In this document: positions 22,401-33,639 of the stretch, piece after piece | How the letters are laid out: each line of letters begins with the position of its first letter | Numbering within the stretch: position 1 is the first letter of the stretch | DNA from: Otatea glauca | Lineage: Eukaryota; Streptophyta; Magnoliopsida; Poales; Poaceae | Direction: 5' to 3' | Assembly (NCBI GenBank): GCA_036346275.1 | Contig: CM070725.1 | Span: 45,508,104-45,572,103 of the forward strand | DNA length: 64,000 bases | Made by a program: the position numbers and the translations under genes | The notes under the pieces: model-generated | Told to the model about the DNA's origin: nothing | The model's input: the letters and a program-made list of their open reading frames with translations, nothing else | Database searches by the model: none

Positions 22401-25400
22401 TCGAGTGATGGTTAGATATAGAAGTTTGCAATCTCAGCAGTCTGCGGAGAAAAAATGTTGTAACTAATTAATGACATATTGGAAATCATATTTCTCAGAA
22501 AAATGGAAGTCATTAGTTGCTTATTATCCTTTTCACGTTTGGCAAAGTAATGTTCCATATTTTCTTCGCATTTTGTATTGCATAATGACAGGTAATTCTT
22601 CTTGCAGGGTGGTGTCGGATTAAGAATTAGAGTCTATGATCGCAGGATATGTTTTGTGAGCAACCATTTCGCTGCACATCTAGAAAACGTTAGCCGTCGT
22701 AATGCTGACTTCGATCATATTTATCGGACAATGACTTTTAACAAACCCCATGGATCTACAGGTATTTCATTCTCACCTTTCCTCTTTGTAATGCGAGGAT
22801 CATTGGTTCAAATCAGATAGTCGGCTTTTTTCTTATGATGTTCCTTCAAGTATTATTATGTGTTATTTTATTATAAACTATGTCTATAACATCTTTTTTC
22901 TCTCTTCTGCTACAGCTTATTCTACTTCTGTCCAATTGCATAAAGCTGTGAATGTATGTGATCATCAGACTGCGTTATAGAATAATATCCAACGTTATTA
23001 TTTCTCATGGCAACAAAGCATACTTATGTATAGGTATTTGTCATAATGGCAGGCCAATGGAAATCAAGCAGATGAAGATAGACCTGACCTGGCAGAAGCT
23101 GACATGGTCGTCTTTCTTGGCGATTTCAACTACCGACTTTATGGTATCACCTATGATGCAGCAAGGGACATGGTTTCACAAAGGAGCTTTGACTGGCTTA
23201 GAGAAAGGGATCAACTTCGGGCAGAAATGAAGGCAGGAAAGGTGTTTCAAGGAATGCGTGAAGGTTTGATCTTATTTCCTCCGACTTACAAATTCCAAAG
23301 ACACCAACCCGGTCTTGCAGGTATTGTCTATTTTGATTCTTAAAGTTCTTGCGTCAGTTAGGAAGTTCCAATTTTTATCACAAAGTAGTTTCAAAAGTTT
23401 ATTATGTGCTCATTAAATTCATAAAACCTGTTTCTGAGCTGATTTTTATCCCATCAACTCCAATGTAGGGTATGATTCGGGCGAGAAAAAGAGAATACCT
23501 GCTTGGTGTGATAGAATACTGTATCGAGATAGCCGTTCTGTATCAATATCCGAATGCTCATTAGAGTGTCCTGTTGTTGCTTCAATTACATCGTAAGATT
23601 CTACAGCACTTAACTTCGTTTTTAGGGAGAATCTGCGGGGCTTTTCTGGATAGGTTCCTTCATACATAACATGCTTCTCTCTCTCTCTCTCTCAATAGTT
23701 ACGAAGCTTGCATGGATGTCACGGATAGTGATCATAAACCGGTGAGATGTACATTTAGTGTTGATATTGCAAGAGTAGATGAGCTGACAAGAAGGCAAGA
23801 GTATGGAAAAATAATCAAATCTGATGAAAAAGTACATTGTTGGCTTCAAAAGTCCCATTATATTCCAGACACTATAATCAGCACGAACAACATTATATTG
23901 GAAAACCAAGAACATGTTGTCCTTCGGATAACTAATAACTGTGAAACAAGCAAGGCTGCTTTTGAAATCTTGTGCGAAGGCCAGTGGACCAGCAAGCAGG
24001 ATGGAACTAAATCTGATTTTCTTCCAAGGGCATCCTTTGGCTTTCCACATTGGCTTGAGGTATAGATTAATTTATCTGCACAGTTTCTTTCTGAGGAGTG
24101 CTTCAATGCTTTCCCTCCTAATACAAGTTGCACAAATCTTAAAGCAAGCGAAAGGGTAAGTAATCTCCATCTACCCTTCATTCATGCTTTAATATTTGTG
24201 CAACTGTAAAAAAGAAAAGCATTGAAGCACCTCTCTTTCTATATTTCTGTTGCTTTTCTTGCGGTTGTGTGATTTGGGTTTGTTTAGTCTTATAAATTTC
24301 TTTCTTTTTCCATATCATACTAATATTTTGATAGCGAATATCATAGTTTCAGTCTGACAGTCTTTCAGCAGTGTTTCTTGTGCTAGTTAAGCCTGTTTGT
24401 TATCTAAATTTAGGTTTATGCAACATTTAGCTTGTAGGAATCCTACGAGGCTTTAACACTCAGGTCCTGGCTTCATTAGAAACAAAAGGGTAGTCCTCAC
24501 AGCAGTCTAGTAACCTCCCTGTATTATAGTGCTATCTAGAGCCCTAAGTATTAATCATTCTTTTGCTTGTATAATGGACCTTCTGTTCATTACTCAGTTT
24601 TCAATGCCTCAGTTGATTTCAACTCGGTATTTTACATTATGCCTTTTCGTTCTAGGAGAACAAAATTTCGAGAACCATAGAACATCTCTTTTACTTGTAT
24701 GATGGACACTTCTCAATCAGTTACTTCTGAGAACTATATAAGATGTTTTCTCATTCTAGGAAAAGCAATATTAGATGAAACACAAATTATATCACCTTTA
24801 CCAAAATAGTCTCATCTGTAGTGCTTCATTCGGATAGCTCTTTTGTGAAGATATAGTGGGCCAATTCTTACAAATTTATGCATGAATAGCTTGACAAGTT
24901 CATATCAGTCATTGCTTATACAAATACAGTACTTATAATATGTGTGATTGTGAAAGGAAGAAAAGAAGATCAAATTTGGTTGGTCTCATCCAAAAACCGT
25001 AAATTGGACGAATCCTGATAGAGATGCTGGCTGGCCAATTTCTCAGAATTGCAAACTGTCACTCACCAGCTCAAAAAATAAAGTACCAGATGCTACCATT
25101 AGCCAGTCATAGCAGTCCTGGAATCAAGTGCTGAAATTATGGTCTTATCTAGCCCCCTGTATCCCGTTTTTTTTTCAAATCTAGCCCCTACGCATGCATT
25201 TGCAAATTTGTCCCTCTTCCACACCGCGGAAGGCGCGGTAGGCGGCACCTGTCCCTTGACGCGCCCAAAGAGCACGGAGCTGGCTAGCACCACAGCAAGA
25301 CGAGCGAGCGTGGGAGCGTGCACGGCTCATTGCTGCCATGCCCGGGTAGAGCTGAAGGCATCCTGCTGCGGTGGGCCATGTTGTTCCCGCAGTCGGCCGA

Positions 25401-26084
25401 GCTTCAGAGGTGCCGGCTAGCTTCCGAGCTCCCCTGGCACAGCAGGGGACAGGTGTCGCCTGCCGCGCCTTCCGCGGTGGGGTGGGGGGGGGTTGGCAAA
25501 TTTGAAAATGCATGCACAATGGGCTAGATTTGCAAAAAAAAAAAGTGCAATGAGCTAGATAAGCGATGATTTCTCCTATGTTGATTGTACATGTTTTCTA
25601 CTGTTCTGCCATCTCATTTACTTTTATCCTGCTTTTAGCTGTACCAGTAATTCACTCTCCTATTTGCTATGTTATACAGGTTCAACCATCAATTGGTCTC
25701 ATTGAACCTGGAGAAACAATGGAAGTTACCGTGCATCACGAAGACTTCTACACACAAGAAGAATTTGTCGACGGAGTGCTGCAAAATGGGTGGTGTGAAG
25801 CGACCAGAGATAAGGAGGCTGTTCTTTTGGTCAATGTGACAGGTAGCACCTCAACTGAAACCATTACACACAGGATCAATGTCCGGCATTGCTGCCCAGC
25901 GACCTCAGCGCCACCGCCCACGAACACACCGTCCGTTACCGCCCGAACCAGCAATGCCATGTCAAGTGAAACCCATACAAACCGTTCTTCCAATAAGAGC
26001 CAATCGAATTATTTACAGCGTTCTGACTTTGCACCGTTCGGCAGCTCAGAGGTGCATGACTTATGCCGTATGCGGAACATGTAA
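16427..26084 (+). CDS. FRA3: Type I inositol polyphosphate 5-phosphatase with WD40 repeats (FRA3/5PTase12-14 clade)
   Basis: It removes the 5-phosphate from inositol phosphates or phosphoinositides; Arabidopsis FRA3 is needed for secondary-wall and actin organisation. Eleven exons join in frame to 1153 codons: 16427-17270, 18465-18717, 18800-19604, 20738-20862, 21001-21085, 22608-22761, 22916-22953, 23053-23320, 23469-23592, 23699-24059, 25680-26084. All introns are GT-AG. An N-terminal low-complexity part includes seven His in a row. WD40 units follow (LLWAGAESGIRVWSL, LVWTGHKDGRIRSW, EIWSGSEGGVIKAWPW, TIWSGCTNGSIILWDG, RVWVGYASGTIQVMD). The catalytic domain has GTWNVGQ (~585), GLQEVEMG, GNKGGV (~702), NHFAAH (~722), FLGDFNYR (~789), PAWCDRILYR (~870) and SDHKPVRC (~908). 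An ASH-like C-terminal domain (PSIGLIEPGETMEVTV) follows. All catalytic motifs are intact. The start has a good context (gtcatgg). Exon 1 is strongly GC-rich, later exons are not, as in many grass genes. Several introns hold transposons. Which clade member it is cannot be told. Confidence 0.95.
20089..20211. mobile_element. Foldback (hairpin) MITE in intron 3 of the 5-phosphatase gene
   Basis: The left arm 'ttggaaaatactatccaat' pairs with 'attggatggtattttccaa' on the right; outer arms 'accatcacaaagat' and 'atctttgtgacggt' also pair. The loop is about 45 bases. The whole unit can form one long hairpin if transcribed. Confidence 0.7.
21209..22232. mobile_element. Non-autonomous MULE-type element in intron 5 of the 5-phosphatase gene, with 9-bp target duplication
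   Basis: It is about 1.02 kb and flanked by a perfect 9-bp direct repeat, ataaataaa-type ATAAAATAA, at 21200-21208 and 22233-22241. The ends are inverted repeats of about 100 bp or more: GTAAATTGCACTTTGCTCCA at the left against GTAAATTGCAGTTTGCACCA (reverse complement, right). Further in, 'caatagtttcactttacacc' pairs with 'ggtgcaaagtgaaactattg'. The GC-rich core (about 21340-22080) has ORFs of up to 116 codons on both strands with no recognised motif; it could be captured host DNA. The target size and long inverted repeats fit Mutator-like elements. Confidence 0.8.
24093..24235 (+). mobile_element. MITE family M1, copy 2, in intron 10 of the 5-phosphatase gene
   Basis: The ends are inverted repeats: GAGGAGTGCTTCAATGCTTT at the left and GAGAGGTGCTTCAATGCTTT as the reverse complement of the right. 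It begins about 33 bases after the exon 10 donor. It is nearly identical over most of its length to the copy at 49712-49853. Confidence 0.85.
25144..25563. mobile_element. Foldback/MULE-type element in intron 10 of the 5-phosphatase gene
   Basis: It has long inverted arms of about 110-130 bp. On the left: 'cttatctagc', 'tttttttcaaatctagccc', 'gcatgcatttgcaaatttg', 'accgcggaaggcgcggtagg', 'cacctgtccc'. The reverse complement of the right arm reads in the same order. The core is GC-rich. The right end lies about 115 bases before the last exon, so the hairpin sits close to the splice acceptor at 25679. No clear target duplication. Confidence 0.7.
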
Positions 26085-26481
26085 AATGTGTCTAGTTTCT
26101 TTCCATCTTCTTTTTCTTTTTTGATGTAGCAGTTCTGTAGGAGGTGGAGTCTTAGAACTCTTACCTAAATCAGGGAGAAGCTGCTCCACTGTTAACGCTG
26201 TATATGCACCGCTGACTTCTCGCCATTCTTTATGTAACCGAAAAAAGGAATGCATAGTTAAAAGACCTCACATGTAGTATTTTTTTTTCTCTTTTTACTT
26301 GTTATTTTTATGGGGTATGTCTGGTGTTGAAGAGTATCCTTTAGATAGTTGAGTACAAAGGAATTTATTGTGTGTTGTGACTGATCAATAGTCTGTATAG
26401 TTCTACTCTATTGAATTACTGTACTTTTTTTCTCTTCTTTTGCAACAAATGATACTTGTAATTTTGTGGACTATTCTCTAT
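26085..26481 (+). other. Probable 3' UTR of the 5-phosphatase gene and downstream spacer
   Basis: AT-rich sequence after the TAA/TGA-type stop at 26082-26084. There is no canonical AATAAA; near-matches occur around 26230-26270. Nothing else is identified before the LTR-like element. Confidence 0.4.
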
Positions 26482-27151
26482 TGTTGGTAAGAGCAATGCG
26501 TGTGTTTGCACCAAATTTGGTAAGTCTAGTCAAAATTGGTAAGAAAGTCAAACATACAGAAGCTAACAGACGATTTGGGAAGATTTGAAGATATTTGGCA
26601 ACGGCAAGATATTTGAGGGAAAGTTATCCGAAAAAAGGCCGATACGGATCAGGTTTTGTAACGTGTTGTAATAGGACACGATCGGCCGACGGGTATAAAA
26701 AAAGGGCCAAAGTAAGCTGCGAAAGAGATCCAACACAACCAAACACTAATCTACATTACTTTTTCCTGTCGACTAGGAGTAGTTATTGTAATTTAGTCTT
26801 TGTAATTCGACCTTGATCAATAAAGTTGCGCATCGCCGATTGTCGATCTTCTTCAAATCACGTCCCAGGTTCGATTTGTTCTGATTTTGTTGCGCATCGT
26901 CTTCTTCAGAATCGATCTACCTTTATCCTCTGATTAGCCTTGATCGGCTAGTTAGACTTATCCTGTTACTTTGATTTAATCGGCTTCAAGCTGATTGAGT
27001 TCAAGCCGATTGATCGTCACGATCGGCTTTGAGTGAATTTTATAATTTTACCTTGTCGATTACAGGTCAAATCGACTGGCACGTTCTGAACCAGGTGTTC
27101 GTCTGGTGTGCTGTTGTCAGAAACCCTACTTCAATTTTTTTGACGCCAACA
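26482..27151 (+). mobile_element. Probable solo LTR (670 bp)
   Basis: It starts TGTTGG and ends CCAACA, the short inverted ends usual for LTRs. In order it has a TATA box (gtataaaa, 26693-26700) and a poly(A) signal (aataaa, 26819-26824), as expected for U3-R-U5. Many 'gatcggc'/'gccgat' phrases follow. No internal retroelement genes lie on either side. The flanks tctat and gtatg do not match, so a clean target duplication is missing and the solo-LTR call is not certain. Confidence 0.6.
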
Positions 27152-28900
27152 GTATGAAAAGGCATCCAGATAAGCACTGTTCTTTTTTTTTTTTTTTTTT
27201 CAATTCCACGAACTAAAATGCAGCTACTTCAACTAATACCGTCTTCCCTTGCAGAATTGTTGGAACTTGATAGAACCAGGCCACCATCTAAGCTGTCCGC
27301 TGACGAGATGCGTCGACGTCGAGTTAGCTGATGCTTCGCTCCAACTGCACATATGCACAGTTATAGTACAGCTCAACAAGAACTGCTTCGTGCCATAAAG
27401 CCGCGAGCTTTTGCGATGGCATTCATCATGAGCCGCTTGATGCTTGGTAGGCACTTCAACTCTGAACATTCTTCAGGTAATACAGAGACCACTTAGAAGT
27501 TCTGGTTGAGGCCCAGAGGAGTTGCTCCAACTGCAAGCGAAACTAACTTCGCGAACCTCGTTGAACGATGGGTCGTACTCACACAACCAAATCGGTCAGT
27601 AGCTTTGATAATCTGACAGAAATTTGGTTTGAACTTGACAAGTGATGGAAGATAGAAGAGGGGCATATGAGCAGTTAGGCTAGGTCAAATCTGATGGACT
27701 GTCTAAGCTCAGTGATGTAGAGATTGGACATAATTTGGTGTCAAGTCAGTATGATTGCACCTTATTATAGTATTGTAGAGGATAAAGAGCACACCCAAAT
27801 GATCAAGCATTTATGTTGTGGATCCACTACTGCGGAAAACTTTTTATGCTAAAAGAAGTCATTAGTAGTTCGAGCTGGACAGTGGTTACCAGAGTCCAGA
27901 CGCTCCTACCATCTGGAAAGCGAGACTTCTGGAAGTAGTCTGCACGTCTTGATAATGTACTACCATTATGTATGTTTTTCGCTTCTTTGGAAAGGTATAG
28001 TTGCACTAAATTATATTATCTATTCAGCATTTCAACTATGTTAAATGAGGATCATGTTCCTGTCCAGGTGTAAGGTAACTGCAACTTAAGCAACTGTGCC
28101 GTTCGTGAGCACCGTTCGATAGAAAAAATGAACGGTCCAGATCATCGAAAAATAATCTATACTATCGATTTTTTATCCAACAATCGATCCGTAAGTGCTA
28201 AAGTTGCATCAGATCTCTTTCCGATAAATGAACGGTTTAGAAGGAGCATGCAGAGACACAGGTACGAGCGCTCATCACAACTACTCGCATTGTTCGTGAC
28301 AGATTGATAGGGTGTGTTAGATCTGACTCCAGGACGTGTTGGATTTCCAAATGCTGCCTGCGTGTGCGTGCGTAAGTGCCTTTTCCACCAAATCACAGCA
28401 TCATTGCAAGGAAGGTAGCTACAGTTCCAGCTTTGTGGAGTTCTTTCGAGCTGTACGAAAATTTCGGCGAGATCACTTGGCTTGTACGGCCGCGGAACCC
28501 ACCACTTCCGGCGCCGGAGCCGAAACTTGCTGAGACCTGCAAAGCCATTAGAGTGGTCCATCGTCAGGTTGCCCTTTCGACAATATATGCACGGAGAGCG
28601 GACAGGGACAGAAGAATCTTCGACGATGCAGCAACGCGACGTACATGGAACTACCGGTGACGCCATTTTTTTTTTTGAAGTTTGGTCCACGTTTGAATCA
28701 AATTACAAATATAATCTTTTCTTAACAGTGGCACGTGGACCTACTACGGTTCCACACCCCTAATGCGGTCCCACACTGTGGCAAATAACACGTATTGTCT
28801 TGCCTCTCGATCCTTCCGCAACCGAAAAGGGGGCTAGATTTGTAATTTCAATCGAACGAAGACTCAACTTGTAAATAAAAATTAGGCCAATAGACAAAAA
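27152..28900. other. Intergenic DNA, nothing firmly identified
   Basis: It has a T-run (27180-27200). A 177-codon minus-strand ORF at 28157-28690 has no recognisable motif and no plant-like codon pattern, so I do not call it a gene. No RNA gene was seen. Confidence 0.3.
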
Positions 28901-29300
28901 AAAAACTAAAAACCAAAAACTCGCTACTAGGTCAGTAAAAAGAAAAGCTTAAAGCTCGCGAGTTGCTCAAGTTCGGCTCGCTCTAGACTTGATTCGAGCT
29001 CGCGATCTTCAACAAGCCGACCTCGAATAGCTCGCAAGCCTTAGTTGTTAAATATTATTGATGTTAACTCTTACAGAGTTTAATCGAGCCGAGTTCAAGC
29101 TTAAGCTTTTATTATTATTGAAAATTTGTGCACATTGAATTATTGATTGTTAACAAGCTTACCCCAACCGAGATCGAGCTGACCAGAGGTTGAGCCCAGA
29201 TTTAAGCTTAGACCCCAAGTGAAGCTCACACGAGTTTGGTTGAGTTTTTGCTGAGCTCAAGTTTAAGAGGTGATGCTCGCTCGACCTGGACTAGTTTACA
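28901..29300. repeat. Dispersed repeat with GAGCTCG/AAGCTC motifs
   Basis: Many interleaved 'gctcgcgag', 'ttcgagctcgcg' and 'gagctcaagttt' phrases occur. This pattern is common in degenerate transposon ends of grasses (inference). No ends could be fixed. Confidence 0.35.
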
Positions 29301-30074
29301 GCCCTACTCGCTACCGGTGCAGGGAGCGCCCGGCGCGAGTAACGCGCGTCCCACGGCTCCCGGGCCGCCGCGGCCGAGACCGACGGGCGAGAGGGGCTGA
29401 GACGCCGCGCGCACGGCTGGAGCATCGTGCATCTCGTGCCGGCATGCGGTGCCCGGCTGGCGATTTGCACGAGGGGTTGCTGCTTATGCCTTCGCGCCAG
29501 TCACACGTTTCGTCAGGCTGGTGGATTACGATGCTTTTCTGGCTTTCCACGCCTTCTCTTTTGCCACCAAGAAAGCTGTAAACTGACCCGCACTAGATCA
29601 AAGCGCCACAAACTTTTTCTCCTCAGTTCAGTCCTCTTGTTTGCTTCCTTGCCACTGAGCCAAAGTTTTTGTCTCACCTCACTTTTCCCCACAAAAACAC
29701 AACAAATGGAGCATTCTGTACCCTCGACGTTTGCTACCTGTATTATCTCACCTTTCTAGAGAGATCATGCTTCCACCAGCGGCGTTATATCTGCCTTCTT
29801 CTCTGCTTCGCCAACCACTGGGGACACCTCGCCCAGCTTTCGCAAAGCGGCCTTTGAGAAATGGCCACAATACACAAGTGGTAGATCAACTCGGCATTCA
29901 CAATAGAACAAACCAATCAAGGACCTAATGTATCGGTATCTCTGATCTCCAGTATAGTGTGCAGTATACACATCTCTATCATACAAAAAAGGGAGACAAA
30001 GATCACAAACCCTAACCTGTATCTGCCCATACACATGACTGAAGATAAATAAAGATCCATGGACCTGACTAGAA
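29301..30074. other. Intergenic DNA and 3' UTR of the b561/DOMON gene
   Basis: A GC-rich patch (29310-29450) is followed by AT-richer sequence. The part next to 30074 should be the 3' UTR of the minus-strand gene. No separate gene was identified. Confidence 0.35.
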
Positions 30075-32684
30075 TCACATAGAGAGTGGCAAGTGGCCAT
30101 TTGAAGCGCCATTGTAGGACTTGTTCTCCGACTTCTTCCTCTTCAAGACGATGCTCCATGTAACAACTTCCAAGGTCACGGCAATACCACCCAGGATGCT
30201 GATCGCAATGATGTAACCAGTCTTCCATTTCTGCTCCACGTTCAAAATGGACATACCTTTGAAGATGTTGAAGATGCCCAGTATGATGATAGTGTAGCCA
30301 ACCGAGTGGTGATACACGTTCCAGTAGATGCGGTATTTGTGATCCTTCTGGGGCCTCAAGAAGAGCGCAAAGATCTGGATGGAAAATCGTACATAAAACA
30401 ATCAGCAAGTTCACTAAGCCACCGATATTGCAACTTGTACATCAATGAGAAAGGGCATAAACGCTTGCTTCCATGCTGCCTATATACTAACGGTCTTATA
30501 AGCGGCAAATAACGGCATAAATCATTTTCAAAACTGAAGTTGTTATATGTTTGCTATACAGTCTAATAAGTGAAGTTGTTATATGTTTGCTATACAGTCT
30601 AATAAGTACAGATGCACAAAATGGGCATGAAATCCTGGCAGATAAAGAGAGCATAATGAGAATATATACAAGAACATACCTGCAGGGTACCAAGAGCAAA
30701 CACTGTGATCCCAATGTTCCTATGAAGCGAATAGGTGATTCCCTTGGACAGGTTTCCTAGATGAATACCAGTGGCCCAGCCAGATACTCCCACACCATAC
30801 CCAATCAGCTGGCAAGCTACATGAAGGTAGAACCATGCAGGATCGGCCGATTTGAATGTCTTGAGATATCTAGCAACTATGGCTCCCATGGGCAGTAGAA
30901 TACCCCAGCTCACAGCATTCAAGATTCCATGTGTCTTCAAAAGGAAAAAAAAAGGAAAAATGAGTCAGTATGCTCAAGAATTGCAATAACAGGTATATGA
31001 CCTGTTTGATTCTAAGAGGAATACAACAAAAACAACGTTACTTATCATGTAGACTTCAATTATCATAATACAGCATAGGCACTACAGCTAGACTTATATT
31101 GTCAAGATCATCGCAAATTGCACCCTCTTGCCCTGATGGTTAAGGCGTTTGAGTTACTAGCCATATCCATGTGTCGAATAGAGGCAGTATATGCTGGTTA
31201 TTTACGCTCTGTTTGTTTTCCTTGATAACATCTTGTCATTATTATTACTTGTTTATTGATAACATCTTGTCATTATTATTACTTGTTTATATTCGCCGAA
31301 ATTTTGAATCTATATCTTCTAAAGAACGATGATATCTTTGTTAATTAGAACACCGAATCACGGCTATCCAGACAAGTCCTATACCATGAATCATGTAGAT
31401 GTAGCCATCAGCAACTAGATTAATCCAAGCTTAAGTCCACCAAGGCAGGAAGAAATCTAACTAGGCAAGAAAACTGCAACTGCAAGGCATAAAAATTGAA
31501 GGTGTACGGAAGAGAACCCATTACGTCATACATACATATACAGTCAATAAACGCCGTCTGCTGTACGACAGACTAACACAGCTGAAATCAGTTGTAAGTC
31601 CACATCAATTTAAACCAACCAACAGGCACGTACAGTTTTCAATCTTTCATTAGAATCATAAAAAAAATGATAACGTTTCCATGTTCTTGCCACTACATCA
31701 GCATACAGCAAAATTGACGCAAGTGGTTACTCCCCTTTACTCATTGCAGTAAAGCTTCGATAATTACAGCTATTCGTCCGTATGAAAGTGAAATTAAAAA
31801 AGAGAACTTTTGTTAACACGTGAAAATTGTAACCAAATATTTGCCAGGATTTAAGGACTTTATAGGTTAGCAGCTGTTCGAATTTGATAAAAAAATAATG
31901 CTTTTTCAGTGGAGAATGCCTTTTCTATGATTTGATTGTGCGTGCAATTGCAATCCGACACTAAAGCATAAGAATTCAAGAAACAAGAAAAAGCACTTGA
32001 ACATGAACAGATAATAATTCAATCAAATCCTTAAACTTTAAAGAGACAAGTACTCACATTTTTCTTCCTGAGGAGGCTGCCCCCTCCGCCGCCGGCGGTG
32101 CTCGCCCCCGTCACCAGGTTCAGCTTCCCCTTCGCCGCCATGTTGTCGCTGCCCAAGGCGTGTGCCTCGATGGTCCCGCCGGAGACCGACCCCACCTGCC
32201 AGACCTGGTTCACCTCCCCCGTGCCGTTCTGGAGCTTCAGCTTCCCAAACATCTGGACGCGGCCATCGCCGCCGAGCTCCGCCGCGAGGTCGGATGTCTG
32301 GTAGGCAATGGGCCCGGGCGAGCCGAGCGAGTACCCCGAGATGCTGTAAGTCTGGACGGCGTACGCGCCGCCGCCGTTGGGGGCGGCGACGAGCGCCTGC
32401 GCGCCGCTCATGCCGGCGCCAGTGGGGTTGATCCCCCAGGCCACCCACCCGCCCGCCGAGGGCGGCGCGGCCACGAACGCCACCGACAGCGACGACGCCG
32501 CGGCGTCGTAGGTCCAGTGCACGGATGAGCCCAGGCGGGGCAGGTCGCTGCACGCCGCGTACACGCGGTTGCTCGAGAACCTCTCCGCCGCGCAGCCGCC
32601 GCCTCCGGCCGCGGCCGCGGCCGCGCGCGCCGGCGCCGGCGCCGCCACCACGAGCAACAGGACGAGGACCCGCACGATGGACAT
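30075..32684 (-). CDS. Cytochrome b561 and DOMON domain-containing protein
   Basis: It is probably a plasma-membrane electron-transfer protein that passes electrons (often from ascorbate) across the membrane through haem b. Three exons on the minus strand, 32684-32058, 30934-30680 and 30374-30075, join in frame to 393 codons including the stop; all introns are GT-AG. This is the usual length of the family. The start MSIVRVLVLLLVVAAPAPA gives a signal peptide. The DOMON domain (about residues 45-165) has GWVAWGINPTGAGMSGAQAL and EAHALGSDNMAAKGKL; the Met and His match the haem-ligand positions of AIR12-type DOMONs. The b561 core has five hydrophobic segments. Conserved His lie in THGILNAVSWG, AWFYLHVACQ, LHRNIGI and NVYHHSVGY. 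The short tail is basic (LKRKKSENKSYNG). Exon 1 is very GC-rich. It is related to the AIR12-like gene at 62050. Both introns contain short tandem duplications. Confidence 0.95.
30535..30606. repeat. 36-bp perfect tandem duplication in intron 2 of the b561/DOMON gene
   Basis: The unit starting tgaagttgttatatgtttgc is present twice without a mismatch (30535-30570, 30571-30606), so it is probably recent. Confidence 0.95.
31222..31290. repeat. 34-bp tandem duplication in intron 1 of the b561/DOMON gene
   Basis: The unit starting ttgataacatcttgtcatta occurs twice with a period of 34, identical by eye. Confidence 0.95.
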
Positions 32685-33067
32685 GGCCGGGGCGTTCTTG
32701 CGCGCACTGCTGCTACTACCCTCCAAGAACGGGGCTGCGCTTTTGTCCTGGATTCGGTGTCGGAAACCGGAGAACCAGAGATAGAGAGAGAGCAGCCGGT
32801 GGGAAGCAGGGGAGGTGGCGCGGTTAATAAGGAGGCGGCGGAGCCCCCTCCCGCGGGGGCAGGCGGACACGTGTGGGAGTCGGATTGGGCGGAGGTTGAC
32901 GCGGTCCGTGGCACGGAGACTCGCGGTCTGTCTGAAACTTATGGAAAGGTAACAAAAGTTATACACGTTGCCGTTTTTTCATCCGTGTTTACCAATTCAG
33001 CTTGCAATTGATCCGCAGTTAATAAGACCTTCCTTCGTAACTTACGGAGGGTTAATCTTTGTGATAC
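32685..33067 (-). promoter_or_regulatory. 5' UTR and promoter region of the b561/DOMON gene
   Basis: Read on the minus strand, a CT-rich leader (ctctctctctatctctgg, about 32770-32790) precedes the ATG. A weak TATA-like 'ccttattaacc' lies near 32821-32832. No other factor site was recognised. Confidence 0.35.
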
Positions 33068-33294
33068 TAAGGGCGTATTTGGTACGGCTTCAGTTCCACT
33101 AGATTCATGGATCTGACGGAGCTGGGTATTTGTAACTCCACAGATCCGCGAATCTGTGAGTATATTAAAAGTGTTTAGGTAGGTCATTTATTTAATTTTA
33201 GACTAGAAATATAAACTTAATTCTATTTATTTTAACCTACAAGATTCAGATATGAGGTGGAGCTAGAATCTGAGCTCTACTAAACATGGCTTAA
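33068..33294 (+). mobile_element. MITE, copy 1 of an inverted pair
   Basis: It starts 'gggcgtatttggtacggc' and ends 'gctctactaaacatggctta', the usual layout of hAT/PIF-like grass MITEs. It contains 'gtgtttaggtaggtcattta' and 'ttttaacctacaagattca', both found reversed at 33449-33610. Confidence 0.65.
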
Positions 33295-33448
33295 ATCGAC
33301 TCTTTTGGAGCGTACACTTATGGAGAGAGTATCGCAGATGCACATTACAATGGGTATATATGGAGGACGGGCAAGTTTAATCGAACCTGTTTCTGCGGCT
33401 AAAGTGTATATTTTCCTTTCAATTTTTTTAGAGCAAGGATATTTAGGC

Positions 33449-33610
33449 CCTGTTTGCTAGAGCTCTAGATTTTGGCTCCACCTCAGATTTGAATCTTGTA
33501 GGCTAAAATAAATAGAATTAACTTTATATTTTTAGTCTAAAATTAAATAAAATGACCTACCTAAACACTCTTAATATACCCACAGATCCAGCTTCACGAA
33601 TCTGTGCTGA
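33449..33610 (-). mobile_element. MITE, copy 2 (truncated), inverted relative to copy 1
   Basis: It begins 'aggccctgtttgctagagc' and carries the reverse complement of copy 1 blocks ('gaatcttgtaggctaaaata', 'aaatgacctacctaaacac'). The far end is lost where the AT-rich repeat fragment begins. Confidence 0.65.
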
Positions 33611-33639
33611 GATTTATGAAATTGTGCTGAGATTTATTG

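Noticed and set aside
27233..27480. Possible extra exon of the 5-phosphatase gene after a 'cttgcag' acceptor
   Set aside because: The stop codon at 26084 closes a complete protein, and a probable LTR lies between. No match to the family was seen.
28157..28690. 177-codon minus-strand ORF
   Set aside because: No recognised motif, no plant-like composition, and no splice or promoter context. Kept as unassigned DNA.
31110..31170. tRNA or SINE head in intron 1 of the b561/DOMON gene
   Set aside because: There is a box A-like 'tggttaaggcg', but no matching box B at tRNA distance.
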